A stretch of 64,000 nucleotides of DNA from an uncultured Collinsella sp. (GCA_900549085.1 URMO01000003.1:10767-74766); one strand, 5' to 3'; positions 25,596 through 34,304 are shown, numbered from the stretch's first letter. Notes: generated from the sequence alone by a model not told the origin. Translations and numbers: made by a program.

Positions 25596-27599
25596 ATGTC
25601 GAAGCAAGTGGTCGTTGGAATCTTGGCGCATGTCGATGCTGGCAAGACCACGCTGGCCGAGGCCATGCTGTTCAACGCGGGTCGCATCCGCAAGCGCGGC
25701 CGCGTGGACGATGGCGATTCGCATCTGGACACTAACGCGATCGAGCGCGAGCGCGGCATCACGATCTTCTCGTCGCAGGCCGTGCTCGACCATGGCGATA
25801 CCCACGTCATGCTCGTGGATGCGCCGGGGCATGTCGATTTTTCTGCCGAGGCGGAGCGCACGCTGCGTGCGCTGGACTACGCGATTTTAGTTGTGGGCGC
25901 CAACGACGGCGTGCAGGGGCACACCGAAACCCTGTGGCGCCTGCTTGCACGCTATGACATCCCGACGTTCATCTATATCAACAAAATCGATTTGGAGAAT
26001 CCCGGCCGCGATGTCTTGTTGGCACAACTTGGGCAACGTCTTTCCGAGGGCTGCCTGGATGCCAACGAACTGCTGGCGGGCGGCGCCGTTCAGGAGGACG
26101 CTGCTGCGTTGGACGAGGCGGCGCTCGAGGAGTTTCTTGAGGCGGGTGAGCTTTCTGTCGCAACGCTGTCGCGCATGGTTGCCGAGCGCAAGCTCTTTCC
26201 CTGCTTTGCCGGCTCGGCGCTCAAGGACCAAGGCGTGGACGAGCTGCTGGATGGCATATGCGCGCTGATGCGTGAACAGGCGTGGCTCCCGGAGTTTGCC
26301 GCGCGCGTCTATCGTGTCAGCCGTGGGGATCACGGCGAGCGCTTGGCTTGGGTTAAAGTGACCGGCGGCACGTTGCATGCCAAGCAGATGATTGACGGAC
26401 GTTCCGGTGCCGAGGCATGGGAGCAAAAGATCGACCAGGTGCGCATCTATAACGGCGAGAAGTATGAGCTTGCCCAAGAAGTTGCTGCTGGCGGTATTTG
26501 TGCCGTGACGGGTCTTGCGCACGTTCGCCCGGGGGACGCCCTGGGCGCGGAGCCCGCGGGCGATGCGCCCGTCATTGCGCCGGTCCTCACCTATACGGTG
26601 CTGCCGGGCGAATACGACGTCCATGCGGTGTTCAAGGCGTTGACTGAGCTGGCGGACGAAGATCCCATGCTCGGCGTAAGCTGGAATACGCATCTCGAGC
26701 AGATTCACTTGCAGTTGATGGGCGCCGTGCAGCTCGAGGTCGTGCAGCGGGTGCTGGCCGATCGCTTCGGTCTTTCGATTGCGTTTGAGCCCGGCGGCAT
26801 TCTCTATAAGGAGACCATTTCGCAGCCGGTCGAGGGCGTGGGCCACTTTGAGCCACTGCGCCACTATGCCGAGGTGCATCTGCGTCTGGAGCCGTTGCCG
26901 GCGGGTTCGGGCGTGCAGTTTGGCACCGTGACCTCGACCGACGAGCTCGATCTTAACTGGCAGCGTCTGGCACTCACCAACGCCATGGAGCGCGATCACC
27001 TGGGCGTGCTGACCGGCTCGCCCATCACCGATGTGCGCATTACGCTCACGGGCGGCCGTGCGCATGCCAAACACACCGAGGGCGGCGATTTTCGCCAGGC
27101 CACGTACCGCGCGATTCGCCAGGGGCTCATGCAGGCGCGTGAGGCTGGCGCGGCGGTGCTGTTGGAGCCGTGGTACCACTTTGAGGTTGAGGTGCCGGGG
27201 GAGTGCGTGGGCCGGGCGCTCTCGGATGCCACGCGCATGGGTGCCGAGTACGAGCCACCGGCGATGGCGGGAGACCGGGCGAAGCTTGTGGGTCGCGTGC
27301 CGGCATCCGAGGTGCAGGATTACGCGCTGGAGGTGGCTGCCTACACGAGTGGTCGCGGACATCTGTACCTAGAGTTCGCCGGCTATGCGGCTTGCCATGA
27401 TGCCGAGCGCGTCATCGAGACGGCCGCCTATGAGCCCGAGGCCGATCTGCCCAACACGCCCGACTCGGTCTTTTGCTCTCACGGCGCCGGTTACACGGTC
27501 AAATGGTACGACGTACCCGCCGCGGCACACGTAAAGGTCGATCCCGCCACCTTCCGCCCCTGGCGTGCAGCAGACGCGGAGTTTTTCGGCCACATGTGA
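25596..27599 (+). CDS. Tet(M)-like ribosomal GTPase (EF-G superfamily)
   Basis: 667-residue translational GTPase. G1 LAHVDAGKTTLAEAML, G2 ERERGITIFSSQ, G3 VDAPGHVDFSAEAERTL and G4 NKIDLEN match the Tet(M)/Tet(O) ribosomal protection family more than EF-G. Domains II to V follow, with an EF-G-like domain IV (GGRAHAKHTEGGDFRQATYR). Tet(M) is 639 residues; this protein has extra residues. Codon use and GC look like the neighbours. Whether it removes tetracycline or serves a housekeeping role is unknown. The ATG at 25596 has GAGGAG 4 bases upstream. A palindrome overlaps its stop codon. Confidence 0.88.
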   Translation: MSKQVVVGILAHVDAGKTTLAEAMLFNAGRIRKRGRVDDGDSHLDTNAIERERGITIFSSQAVLDHGDTHVMLVDAPGHVDFSAEAERTLRALDYAILVVGANDGVQGHTETLWRLLARYDIPTFIYINKIDLENPGRDVLLAQLGQRLSEGCLDANELLAGGAVQEDAAALDEAALEEFLEAGELSVATLSRMVAERKLFPCFAGSALKDQGVDELLDGICALMREQAWLPEFAARVYRVSRGDHGERLAWVKVTGGTLHAKQMIDGRSGAEAWEQKIDQVRIYNGEKYELAQEVAAGGICAVTGLAHVRPGDALGAEPAGDAPVIAPVLTYTVLPGEYDVHAVFKALTELADEDPMLGVSWNTHLEQIHLQLMGAVQLEVVQRVLADRFGLSIAFEPGGILYKETISQPVEGVGHFEPLRHYAEVHLRLEPLPAGSGVQFGTVTSTDELDLNWQRLALTNAMERDHLGVLTGSPITDVRITLTGGRAHAKHTEGGDFRQATYRAIRQGLMQAREAGAAVLLEPWYHFEVEVPGECVGRALSDATRMGAEYEPPAMAGDRAKLVGRVPASEVQDYALEVAAYTSGRGHLYLEFAGYAACHDAERVIETAAYEPEADLPNTPDSVFCSHGAGYTVKWYDVPAAAHVKVDPATFRPWRAADAEFFGHM

Positions 27600-27625
27600 C
27601 AAAGGGACAACCCCTTTGTCACATG
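27593..27625. repeat. Palindromic repeat family B, copy 1
   Basis: Perfect 14-bp inverted repeat CATGTGACAAAGGG / CCCTTTGTCACATG with a 5-base loop. It includes the stop codon of the Tet(M)-like gene. A diverged copy lies at 31320-31352. Confidence 0.85.
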
Positions 27626-27628
27626 CTA

Positions 27629-27657
27629 TTGGTATAACTCGGTATAAGTTGGTATAA
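27629..27657 (+). promoter_or_regulatory. Three tandem 10-bp TTGGTATAA repeats
   Basis: GGTATAA occurs at 27631, 27641 and 27651, exactly 10 bases apart (TTGGTATAAC, TCGGTATAAG, TTGGTATAAC). The repeats lie 36-64 bases upstream of the AAA ATPase start, so they would be on one face of the helix. They may bind a regulator and also supply a TATAAC -10 box. Confidence 0.5.
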
Positions 27658-27692
27658 CTATTACCAGGGTTTGCCAATCCGAGGAGGCCGAC

Positions 27693-28811
27693 ATGAATCC
27701 GAATCCCTTTAAGCCAACGGCAGGCAAGCGGCCTCCGATACTCATCGGTCGCGAGTCGGTCATCGAAGATTTCGAGGAAGGGCTCGATAACGGCGCCGGA
27801 GCGCCGGGCAGGCTCATGCTCATTACGGGAAACCGCGGCTGTGGCAAAACGGTTCTCCTGCGGGAGCTGCAGCGTTTGGCTAGTGAGCGCGGATGGGCGG
27901 TTGTCTCCGATTCCGCGTCGCTTGGCTTATGCGACCGCTTGGCCGACGCGCTTCGCTCGAATAAACCCGTTGTGACGTCAATGGAGTTCGGTCCGTCGTT
28001 TGGGCGGATGTCAGTCGAGGCGGCGCGAGCAAAGGGCGAGACGTTGCGAGGGCTGGTCAACGAGCGTCTCAAGAAGCTCGGTCCAGGCAAGGGCATACTG
28101 TTTGCGATTGACGAGGCTCAATCTGCGTCTATCGAGGAGCTGGCGGCTCTTGCCGTTCTCTATCAGCAGGTGCTCGGAGACCAGGATGCCACGGGCTTGT
28201 CCGATAGCGACCAGCGCGGCCTTGCGCTAGTGTTCGCCGGCTTGCCCAGCATGGTTGATGACTTGCTCGAAGAGCCGAGCGTGACGTTTTTGCGGCGCGC
28301 CCAGCAGCGTACGCTGGGGGCGATTTCTTTGCCCAAGGTGCGCGATTCATATATCCAGACGGTCAAAGGCGCTGGTCTTTGCGTTGATGCGGGGACGGCG
28401 GACCTTGCGGCGCGCAGGAGCATGGGGCATCCCTATATGGTCCAGCTGGTGGGATATTACATGTGGCGGGCTGCTGTCCGGCGTGACTCGCGGGTCATTG
28501 AAGAACGCGATGTCGAGGATGGCCATGCGGATGCCGTCTCCGAGTTCTACGAAGCGGTTGACGCGCCTCTGTATTACGGGCTGCGCAGTCCACAACGCCT
28601 CTTTATCGAGGCCATGGCTGCTGACGAGGGTAAACCGACGCGCATGGCGGATATCATTGAGCGCTGCGATCGCACCCAGAGCTGGGCGAGTAAATATCGC
28701 GCAAGCCTGATTCGCGAGCGCGTCATCGAGGCTGCCGGATACGGCCTCGTCCGATTTACCGTGCCCATGCTGGGCGAGTATATCCGCGACCGCATTTTAT
28801 GGCATGAGTAG
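27693..28811 (+). CDS. AAA ATPase with C-terminal winged-helix-like region
   Basis: 372 residues. Walker A TGNRGCGKTVLLREL (about residue 46), Walker B GILFAIDEAQSAS (about 134) and a sensor-like LVFAGLPSMVDDLL. The remainder is helical, ending in a winged-helix-like part (QSWASKYRASLIRERVIEAA). It resembles the ORC/Cdc6-type or archaeal ATPase group that occurs as stand-alone chromosomal genes. Its stop overlaps the next gene by 8 bases, so both are one transcription unit. Function unknown. Confidence 0.82.
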   Translation: MNPNPFKPTAGKRPPILIGRESVIEDFEEGLDNGAGAPGRLMLITGNRGCGKTVLLRELQRLASERGWAVVSDSASLGLCDRLADALRSNKPVVTSMEFGPSFGRMSVEAARAKGETLRGLVNERLKKLGPGKGILFAIDEAQSASIEELAALAVLYQQVLGDQDATGLSDSDQRGLALVFAGLPSMVDDLLEEPSVTFLRRAQQRTLGAISLPKVRDSYIQTVKGAGLCVDAGTADLAARRSMGHPYMVQLVGYYMWRAAVRRDSRVIEERDVEDGHADAVSEFYEAVDAPLYYGLRSPQRLFIEAMAADEGKPTRMADIIERCDRTQSWASKYRASLIRERVIEAAGYGLVRFTVPMLGEYIRDRILWHE

Positions 28812-31317
28812 GGTGATAAAGGTGACGGAACAGAAGATGAGCCCGCAGGCTATCGAGGTGCGCGGCGCGCGCGTACACAACCTCAAGGACATCGATATCG
28901 ATATTCCGCTGGGAAAGCTCGTGGGCATTGCCGGCGTATCGGGTTCGGGCAAGAGTTCGCTGGCGCTGGGGGTTCTTTATGCCGAGGGCTCGCGTCGCTA
29001 CTTGGAAGCACTCAGCACTTATACCCGCCGTCGTTTGACGCAGGCCGAGCACGCTCAGGTGGATGAGGTATTGCACGTACCGGCGGCGCTCGCGCTGCAC
29101 CAGCGTCCGAGCGTGCCGGGCGTGCGCTCCACCTTTGGCACCATGACCGAGCTCAACAACAGCCTGCGTCTGCTCTTTAGCCGTTGCGCCCATCACGTGT
29201 GCCCGCATTGCGGGGCGCGTGTGGAGCCAAGCCTCAACGTAGCGGCTGGCCTGTCGCTCACGTGTCCGACGTGCGACCGCGAGTTCTACGCTCCGAGCGC
29301 CGAGGACCTTGCCTTTAACAGTGGCGGTGCATGCCCCACCTGTGGCGGCACCGGTGTCATGCGCGAGGTGGACGAGGCGAGCCTGGTGCCCGACGAGTCA
29401 AAGACCATCAACGAAGGTGCGGTGCTTCCCTGGGGTACGCTCATGTGGGATTTGATGAAGCAGGTCGCCGGCGAGATGGGCGTGCGCACCGACGTGCCGT
29501 TTAACCAGCTCACGCCTCAAGAGCGCGACATCGTGTTCCACGGTCCGGCGGTTAAGAAGCACATTCTCTACGTTCCCAAAAACGGCGAGGGCGCCACGCC
29601 GCTCGACTTTACCTATTACAACGCCGTCTATACCGTTGAGAATGCGCTCGCCAAGGTTAAGGACGACAAGGGCCTCAAACGCGTTGCACGCTTTTTGCGC
29701 GAGGGAGCATGCCGCGATTGCGGCGGCACGCGTCTCTCCGAGGCTGCGCGCCAGCCTCAGGTGCGCGGTATCAATCTGGCACAGGCCGGGGCCATGACGC
29801 TTGGTGATGCGGTCGAGTGGGTGCGCGGGGTGCCCTCATCCTTGCCGGTCGAGATGCGGCCCATGGCGATGGATATCTGCGATTCATTTTTGGGCGCGGC
29901 CCGTCGCCTGGTCGACTTGGGTCTCGATTACCTTTCACTCGACCGCGCTGGTGCCACGCTCTCCACGGGTGAGCGCCAGCGCGTGCAACTCGCCCGCGTG
30001 GTGCGCAACCGATCGACGGGCGTGCTCTATGTGCTGGACGAGCCTTCGATCGGCTTGCATCCCGCCAATGTCGACGGCTTGGTGGGCGTGATGCGCGATC
30101 TGGTGGATGACGGCAACACCGTGGTTGTTGTCGACCACGATACGCGCGTACTGGTGGAAGCCGACTATCTGGTCGAGATGGGCCCCGTTGCCGGAGCGGG
30201 TGGTGGTAATGTGATTGCCGCTGGCACGGTAGACGAGGTCGAGCAATCGCAGGGCAGCCGCATCGCCCCGTTTTTGCGCGCCGAGCCCAAGCGCTTGCGT
30301 CCGCAGGTGACTGACGAGGAAATGTTCGACCAGGGCCACATCCGTATGGCAACCGATACCATCCATACCGTCAAACCGCTCGAAGTCGATATCCCGCGCG
30401 GCCGTCTCGTTGCGGTGACGGGCGTTTCGGGTTCGGGCAAGACGACGCTGGTGCTTGAGACGCTCATTCCGGCACTCAAGGCGCAGGCAGATGGCGAGCG
30501 TCTGCCAAGACACGTGCGCTGGGTCGATGCCGAAGGCATTGCCCGCGCCAACCTGATTGACGCCACTCCCATCGGCGCCAACGTGCGCTCGACGGTGGCG
30601 ACTTATGCCGACATCCATGATGAGCTGCGTCGCGCCTTCGCCCGTACGCCCGAAGCCAAGGCAGCCGGCTACAAGGCGGGCGCCTTCAGTTACAACACTG
30701 GCGCCTTGCGCTGCCCTACGTGTGACGGCACGGGCTCGATATCGCTCGACGTGCAGTTTTTGCCCGACGTCGAGATCGTCTGCCCGGCATGTCGCGGCTC
30801 GCGTTATGCAGACGCGGCTTCGCATATCCATCGCGAGGGCAAGGACGGGAGTCTGCTTACGTTGCCGCAGCTCATGGACATGAGTGTGGACGAGGCCCTC
30901 GACGCCACGGTGGGACTCAAGAAGGTTCAGGCGCGCTTGCAGACCTTGCACGACCTGGGCCTGGGCTATCTCACACTCGGTGAGCCCACACCGGCGCTCT
31001 CGGGCGGCGAGGCGCAGCGTCTTAAGCTTGCGAGCGAGATGGGTCGCGTGCAGGATGATGCCGTATTCGTATTCGACGAGCCCACGATCGGCCTGCATCC
31101 GCTCGATGTTCAGGTGCTGTTGAACGTGTTTGACGGCCTCGTTACCAAGGGCGCCACGGTTATCGTGATCGAACACGATCTAGACCTTATCCGCAATGCC
31201 GATTACGTGGTCGACATGGGCCCGGGCGGTGGCGACGCGGGCGGGCAAATCGTCTGCGCCGGCACGCCGGGCGACATCGCGGCCTGCTCCGCAAGCATCA
31301 CCGGCCGCTACCTATAA
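28804..31317 (+). CDS. UvrA2-like ABC ATPase (UvrB-binding domain absent)
   Basis: 837 residues with two ABC modules: GVSGSGKSSLALGVLYAEG and LSTGERQRVQLARVVRN; GVSGSGKTTLVLETLIP and LSGGEAQRLKLASEMG; Walker B LYVLDEPSIGLHP and VFVFDEPTIGLHP. Zinc-finger-type Cys pairs include CPHCG, CPTCD, CPTCGG, CRDCGG, CPTCDG and CPACRG. Between CPHCG and FNSGGACPTC there are only about 50 residues, against about 160 in UvrA, so the UvrB-binding domain is missing, as in UvrA2/DrrC-type proteins linked to drug or damage tolerance. The first ATG (28804) overlaps the AAA gene; a GTG at 28822 or the ATG at 28837 are alternative starts. Confidence 0.88.
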   Translation: MSRVIKVTEQKMSPQAIEVRGARVHNLKDIDIDIPLGKLVGIAGVSGSGKSSLALGVLYAEGSRRYLEALSTYTRRRLTQAEHAQVDEVLHVPAALALHQRPSVPGVRSTFGTMTELNNSLRLLFSRCAHHVCPHCGARVEPSLNVAAGLSLTCPTCDREFYAPSAEDLAFNSGGACPTCGGTGVMREVDEASLVPDESKTINEGAVLPWGTLMWDLMKQVAGEMGVRTDVPFNQLTPQERDIVFHGPAVKKHILYVPKNGEGATPLDFTYYNAVYTVENALAKVKDDKGLKRVARFLREGACRDCGGTRLSEAARQPQVRGINLAQAGAMTLGDAVEWVRGVPSSLPVEMRPMAMDICDSFLGAARRLVDLGLDYLSLDRAGATLSTGERQRVQLARVVRNRSTGVLYVLDEPSIGLHPANVDGLVGVMRDLVDDGNTVVVVDHDTRVLVEADYLVEMGPVAGAGGGNVIAAGTVDEVEQSQGSRIAPFLRAEPKRLRPQVTDEEMFDQGHIRMATDTIHTVKPLEVDIPRGRLVAVTGVSGSGKTTLVLETLIPALKAQADGERLPRHVRWVDAEGIARANLIDATPIGANVRSTVATYADIHDELRRAFARTPEAKAAGYKAGAFSYNTGALRCPTCDGTGSISLDVQFLPDVEIVCPACRGSRYADAASHIHREGKDGSLLTLPQLMDMSVDEALDATVGLKKVQARLQTLHDLGLGYLTLGEPTPALSGGEAQRLKLASEMGRVQDDAVFVFDEPTIGLHPLDVQVLLNVFDGLVTKGATVIVIEHDLDLIRNADYVVDMGPGGGDAGGQIVCAGTPGDIAACSASITGRYL

Positions 31318-31319
31318 CC

Positions 31320-31352
31320 GAATGTAACAAGGGGACAGTTCCTTTATCACAT
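31320..31352. repeat. Palindromic repeat family B, copy 2
   Basis: Imperfect inverted repeat: GAATGTAACAAGGGGACAG opposite TTCCTTTATCACATTC. Same core as 27593-27625. It sits directly after the UvrA2-like stop and overlaps the 3' end of trmL on the other strand. Confidence 0.65.
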
Positions 31353-31946
31353 TCCCGGAAAGCCTGTTTGGCGCAGGGCCTCGTAGAGGACGATGGCGGC
31401 GCTGTTGGAGAGGTTGAGTGCGCTGATGCGGTAGTCGTCCGGATTGACGAAGTTGCCGCAGATATCCTGCCGAAGGATGGCCTCATGGCCGTCCTCGATA
31501 TGCCCCAGCGATTCCTCGTGGGCTTCCCAGGCCTCGGCGTTGTCGAGTGAGTCACAATCGCGCAGCATGGGGATGCGCTCGCAGCGCTCGGGCGCCGCGG
31601 CAAGCAGTGGCTCGGGAATGCCCGAGCTCTCGCTGCCAAAGACCAAGTAGTCGCCATCGCGGTAGGTACTCTGAGCATAGGTGCGGCGTGCCTTTTTGGT
31701 CAGCAGATGCAGGCGTTCGTCGGCAGGGGAGGGGTCGTTGCGCGCAAGGAAGTCCTCCCAGCCGGCATAGGTCGTCACGTCCAAGTTTTGCCAGTAGCCC
31801 AGGCCGGCGCGACGTACCGTCTTGTCGTCGAGCGAAAACCCCAGCGGCTCCACCAGATGCAGGCGGGTGCCGGTAACCACGCAGGTGCGGCCGATATTGC
31901 CCGTATTGGCCGGAATCTCAGGTGCATACAGCACAATGTTGAACAT
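31347..31946 (-). CDS. trmL: tRNA (cytidine(34)-2'-O)-methyltransferase, TrmL family
   Basis: SPOUT-fold enzyme that 2'-O-methylates the wobble base of certain leucine tRNAs. NIVLYAPEIPANTGNIGRT and a C-terminal ALNLSNSAAIVLYEALRQ knot are intact, as is LVFGSESSGIPEPLL. The protein is 199 residues against about 157 in E. coli because about 40 residues are inserted between RIPML and the knot (SLDNAEAWEAHEESLG region, ending FVNPDDYRI). The ATG at 31946 has AAGGAG 4 bases upstream. Confidence 0.92.
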   Translation of the reverse strand: MFNIVLYAPEIPANTGNIGRTCVVTGTRLHLVEPLGFSLDDKTVRRAGLGYWQNLDVTTYAGWEDFLARNDPSPADERLHLLTKKARRTYAQSTYRDGDYLVFGSESSGIPEPLLAAAPERCERIPMLRDCDSLDNAEAWEAHEESLGHIEDGHEAILRQDICGNFVNPDDYRISALNLSNSAAIVLYEALRQTGFPGM

Positions 31947-31969
31947 GAATCTCCTTGGCTTAGAACGAA

Positions 31970-32009
31970 AAACCACCACGAAGGGCACAGTGTACCTTCG
32001 TGGTGGTTT
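31970..32009 (-). terminator. Intrinsic terminator of the COG0523 GTPase gene
   Basis: Perfect 15-bp stem AAACCACCACGAAGG (31970-31984) with its complement at 31995-32009, and a T-run on the minus strand. It lies between the COG0523 gene and trmL. Confidence 0.8.
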
Positions 32010-32048
32010 GGCGGTTACGTTGGCGGAAAAACACCCGCTTGGATAAAC

Positions 32049-33179
32049 CTAGGCGCGGTGCCAGTCGGTCAGGCAGGCATCGAGGGAGGCGATGAGCGCA
32101 TCCTTGTCCATGTGACGGCCGATGATGCACAGGCTCGTCATGCGGTCGCCCGTCTCGTCGTCCCAAATCTGCATAATCTCGGGGTTCTCGTCGATGATCT
32201 TCTGCTTCTCGCCCTCGGGCGCCGAGTCAACGAACAGGCCGTTCTCCATCAGGCGCATCTGGTGGCCGGCCTGCTCGAACATGTAGCACATGTCCGGATC
32301 GCCGGTCTGCCACAGCGGGCCCTTGACGCGAATGACCTCGTCAGGCCACTCCTGCTCAACAAAATCGGTGAACTTCTGCAGGTCAAACGGCTTGCGGCGC
32401 GAGTACACAAAGGTCTCGATGTCGTACTCGAGCACCTCAGGGTCGTCGTGCTCCTCGGGATGCTCCATGGCCTCGATCCAGGCAGCGGAGTTGTAGGCGC
32501 GCATAAAGTCAAAGCGGTCGGTGTCGAGCAGCTCCTCCATGGGGACCTCGCCGTTTTGGGCCTCGACGATTACGGCATCCTTCTGCAGGCTGCGCACGAT
32601 GGCCTTGAGCTCGGCGATCTGCTCAGGGCTCACGGTATCGGTCTTGTTGAGGATCAGCGTAGAGCAGAACTCGATCTGCTGGATGAGCAAGCTTTCGATG
32701 TCGTCCTCGTCGATATCCTCTGCCAGCAGGTCGCGGCCACCGTTGAACTCGTCGTACATGCGGGCACAATCGACCACGGCCACGATGTTGTCGAGCGCGA
32801 GCTTGGGCTCGCCGCCCACCTTGGCCTCGTCGCAGAAGCTCGAGATGGTGTAGGCGATGGGGATGGGCTCGCAAATGCCCGAGGCCTCGATGATGATGTA
32901 GTCGAAGTTGCCCGAATCGGCGATGCCCTGCAGCTGGTTGGCAAGGTCGTCCGAAAGCGTGCAGCAGATGCAGCCGTTGGTGAGCGGGATGAGGTCGTCG
33001 GTTTCGGAAAGACCGCCGTCGGCGATAAGGCTGGCGTCGACATTGATCTCGCCGATGTCGTTGACGATCACGGCGGCGCGGATGCCGCCGTCGTTAGCGA
33101 GGATGTGGTTGAGCAGCGTGGTCTTGCCGGCACCGAGGTATCCGGTAAGCATGATGATCTTCACGGGTTTGTTGGGCAT
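32049..33179 (-). CDS. COG0523/CobW family G3E GTPase (putative metal chaperone)
   Basis: 376 residues. Walker A TGYLGAGKTTLLNHIL, metal-binding CxCC motif NGCICCTLSDD, guanine-specificity NKTD (LILNKTDTVS), and a C-terminal CobW_C domain (YSRRKPFDLQKFTDFVEQEW onward). Family members insert or traffic Zn, Co or Ni; the metal here is unknown. The ATG at 33179 is chosen because AAGGAGG lies upstream; the frame is open 7 codons further. Confidence 0.9.
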   Translation of the reverse strand: MPNKPVKIIMLTGYLGAGKTTLLNHILANDGGIRAAVIVNDIGEINVDASLIADGGLSETDDLIPLTNGCICCTLSDDLANQLQGIADSGNFDYIIIEASGICEPIPIAYTISSFCDEAKVGGEPKLALDNIVAVVDCARMYDEFNGGRDLLAEDIDEDDIESLLIQQIEFCSTLILNKTDTVSPEQIAELKAIVRSLQKDAVIVEAQNGEVPMEELLDTDRFDFMRAYNSAAWIEAMEHPEEHDDPEVLEYDIETFVYSRRKPFDLQKFTDFVEQEWPDEVIRVKGPLWQTGDPDMCYMFEQAGHQMRLMENGLFVDSAPEGEKQKIIDENPEIMQIWDDETGDRMTSLCIIGRHMDKDALIASLDACLTDWHRA

Positions 33180-33265
33180 GTGCCCTCCTTTGTTAGACAT
33201 GGCTTACAGTTGAATCTTATGCCAAACGCCTGCTCTTATACCCACGCGCCGGCAAATAACACAGG

Positions 33266-33607
33266 CTACTCCCAGGCTCCCCATACATCGGGGCAATAAC
33301 CGACGGTGGCCTTTTTGCCGTTGCGAACGATGGGCTCGGCCAAGACCTGCTGATTCTCGAGCAGTTTATCAAAGCGCTGACTGGGGGTAAGGTGCTGGAT
33401 GAGTGCGAGCGTCTCCTCGTCCTTGGCCTTGGGGTTGAGCAGCTTGTCGATGCCGCCGACCGCCTGCATCACGCTCGTGAGCTCGCCCTTGCTCATCTCC
33501 TTTTCCTTAAGGTCGATAAACTGCACCTTAATGCGGCGCTCCTTAAAATAGCGCTGGGCCTTCTTGGTATCGAAGGACTTCTTGGTGCCAAAAATCTGGA
33601 TATTCAT
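33266..33607 (-). CDS. ArsC/Spx-family protein lacking the catalytic cysteine
   Basis: 113 residues of the thioredoxin-fold ArsC family. The N-terminus reads IFGTKKSFDTKKAQRYFKER where arsenate reductases have a CxxC or CxxS active site (usually C-S-K-S-R-K); no Cys is present there. The only Cys is near the C-terminus (GYCPDVW). The C-terminal LAEPIVRNGKKATVGY is typical of ArsC. Arsenate reduction is therefore unlikely. It follows the flavodoxin-like gene by 11 bases, probably in one operon. Confidence 0.8.
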   Translation of the reverse strand: MNIQIFGTKKSFDTKKAQRYFKERRIKVQFIDLKEKEMSKGELTSVMQAVGGIDKLLNPKAKDEETLALIQHLTPSQRFDKLLENQQVLAEPIVRNGKKATVGYCPDVWGAWE

Positions 33608-33618
33608 GTTCCGCCGCT

Positions 33619-34242
33619 CTATCGAATGAAGTTGGTCCTGGCGCGATCGCCTTCGGGGGCTTTGATGCCGGCGGCCTGTCCTGCCTCGATGCAGCGAAGG
33701 AGCCAGGCCATGTTTTTGCCGATGTTTCGCATGGTGGCCAGGCCCTCGGCGTCCTGGGCGGCCTCGCCCGGCATGGCACCAAAGACGTTGTTCCAGTACG
33801 TGGAGGCCACCACGGGCATCTGGTTGATAGTGAAGTACTTGTTGAGTACATCGAAGGTGGTCGACGTGCCGCCACGGCGGGCGACGGCGACCGCGGCACC
33901 CGGCTTGTGCGCAAAGGCCTTGCTGCCAGCATAGAATGCGCGGTCGAGAGCCGAGAGGATGCGTCCGCTGGGATGCGCATAGTAGACGGGGGAGCCAAAG
34001 ACAAAGCCATCTGCCTGCTCGGCGGCAGCGATCAGCTCGTTCACCACGTCGTCGTCAAAGGTACAGCGACCGCCAAGATTGCCGCACTGGCCGCAACCGA
34101 TGCAGTCGCGAATGGGCTTGGCGCCCAGCTGGAACACCTCGGTATCGATGCCCTCGGCGTTGAGTTGCTCGGCGACCTCGGCGAGTGCGCGGGCGGTATT
34201 GCCGTTTGCCTTGGGACTGCCATTGACCAAAAGAACCTTCAT
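33619..34242 (-). CDS. NADPH-dependent FMN reductase/flavodoxin-like protein
   Basis: 207 residues with the FMN-binding loop LLVNGSPKANGNTARAL, a CIGCGQC motif (Fe-S-like or redox Cys pair, typical of the iron-sulfur flavoprotein family), and FVFGSPVYYAHPSGRILSAL. Likely a cytoplasmic flavin reductase. The ATG at 34242 has GGGAG 6 bases upstream; GTG just before it is an alternative. First gene of a two-gene unit with the ArsC-like gene. Confidence 0.88.
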   Translation of the reverse strand: MKVLLVNGSPKANGNTARALAEVAEQLNAEGIDTEVFQLGAKPIRDCIGCGQCGNLGGRCTFDDDVVNELIAAAEQADGFVFGSPVYYAHPSGRILSALDRAFYAGSKAFAHKPGAAVAVARRGGTSTTFDVLNKYFTINQMPVVASTYWNNVFGAMPGEAAQDAEGLATMRNIGKNMAWLLRCIEAGQAAGIKAPEGDRARTNFIR

Positions 34243-34304
34243 CACAAACTCCCTCTGCTGTCGGTGACTTCTGCGGAGGATTATCGCACGAGAGGGCAGA
34301 TGGC

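Noticed and set aside
25596..27599. Acquired tetracycline resistance gene
   Set aside because: Host-like codon use and no mobile element; family membership alone does not show resistance.
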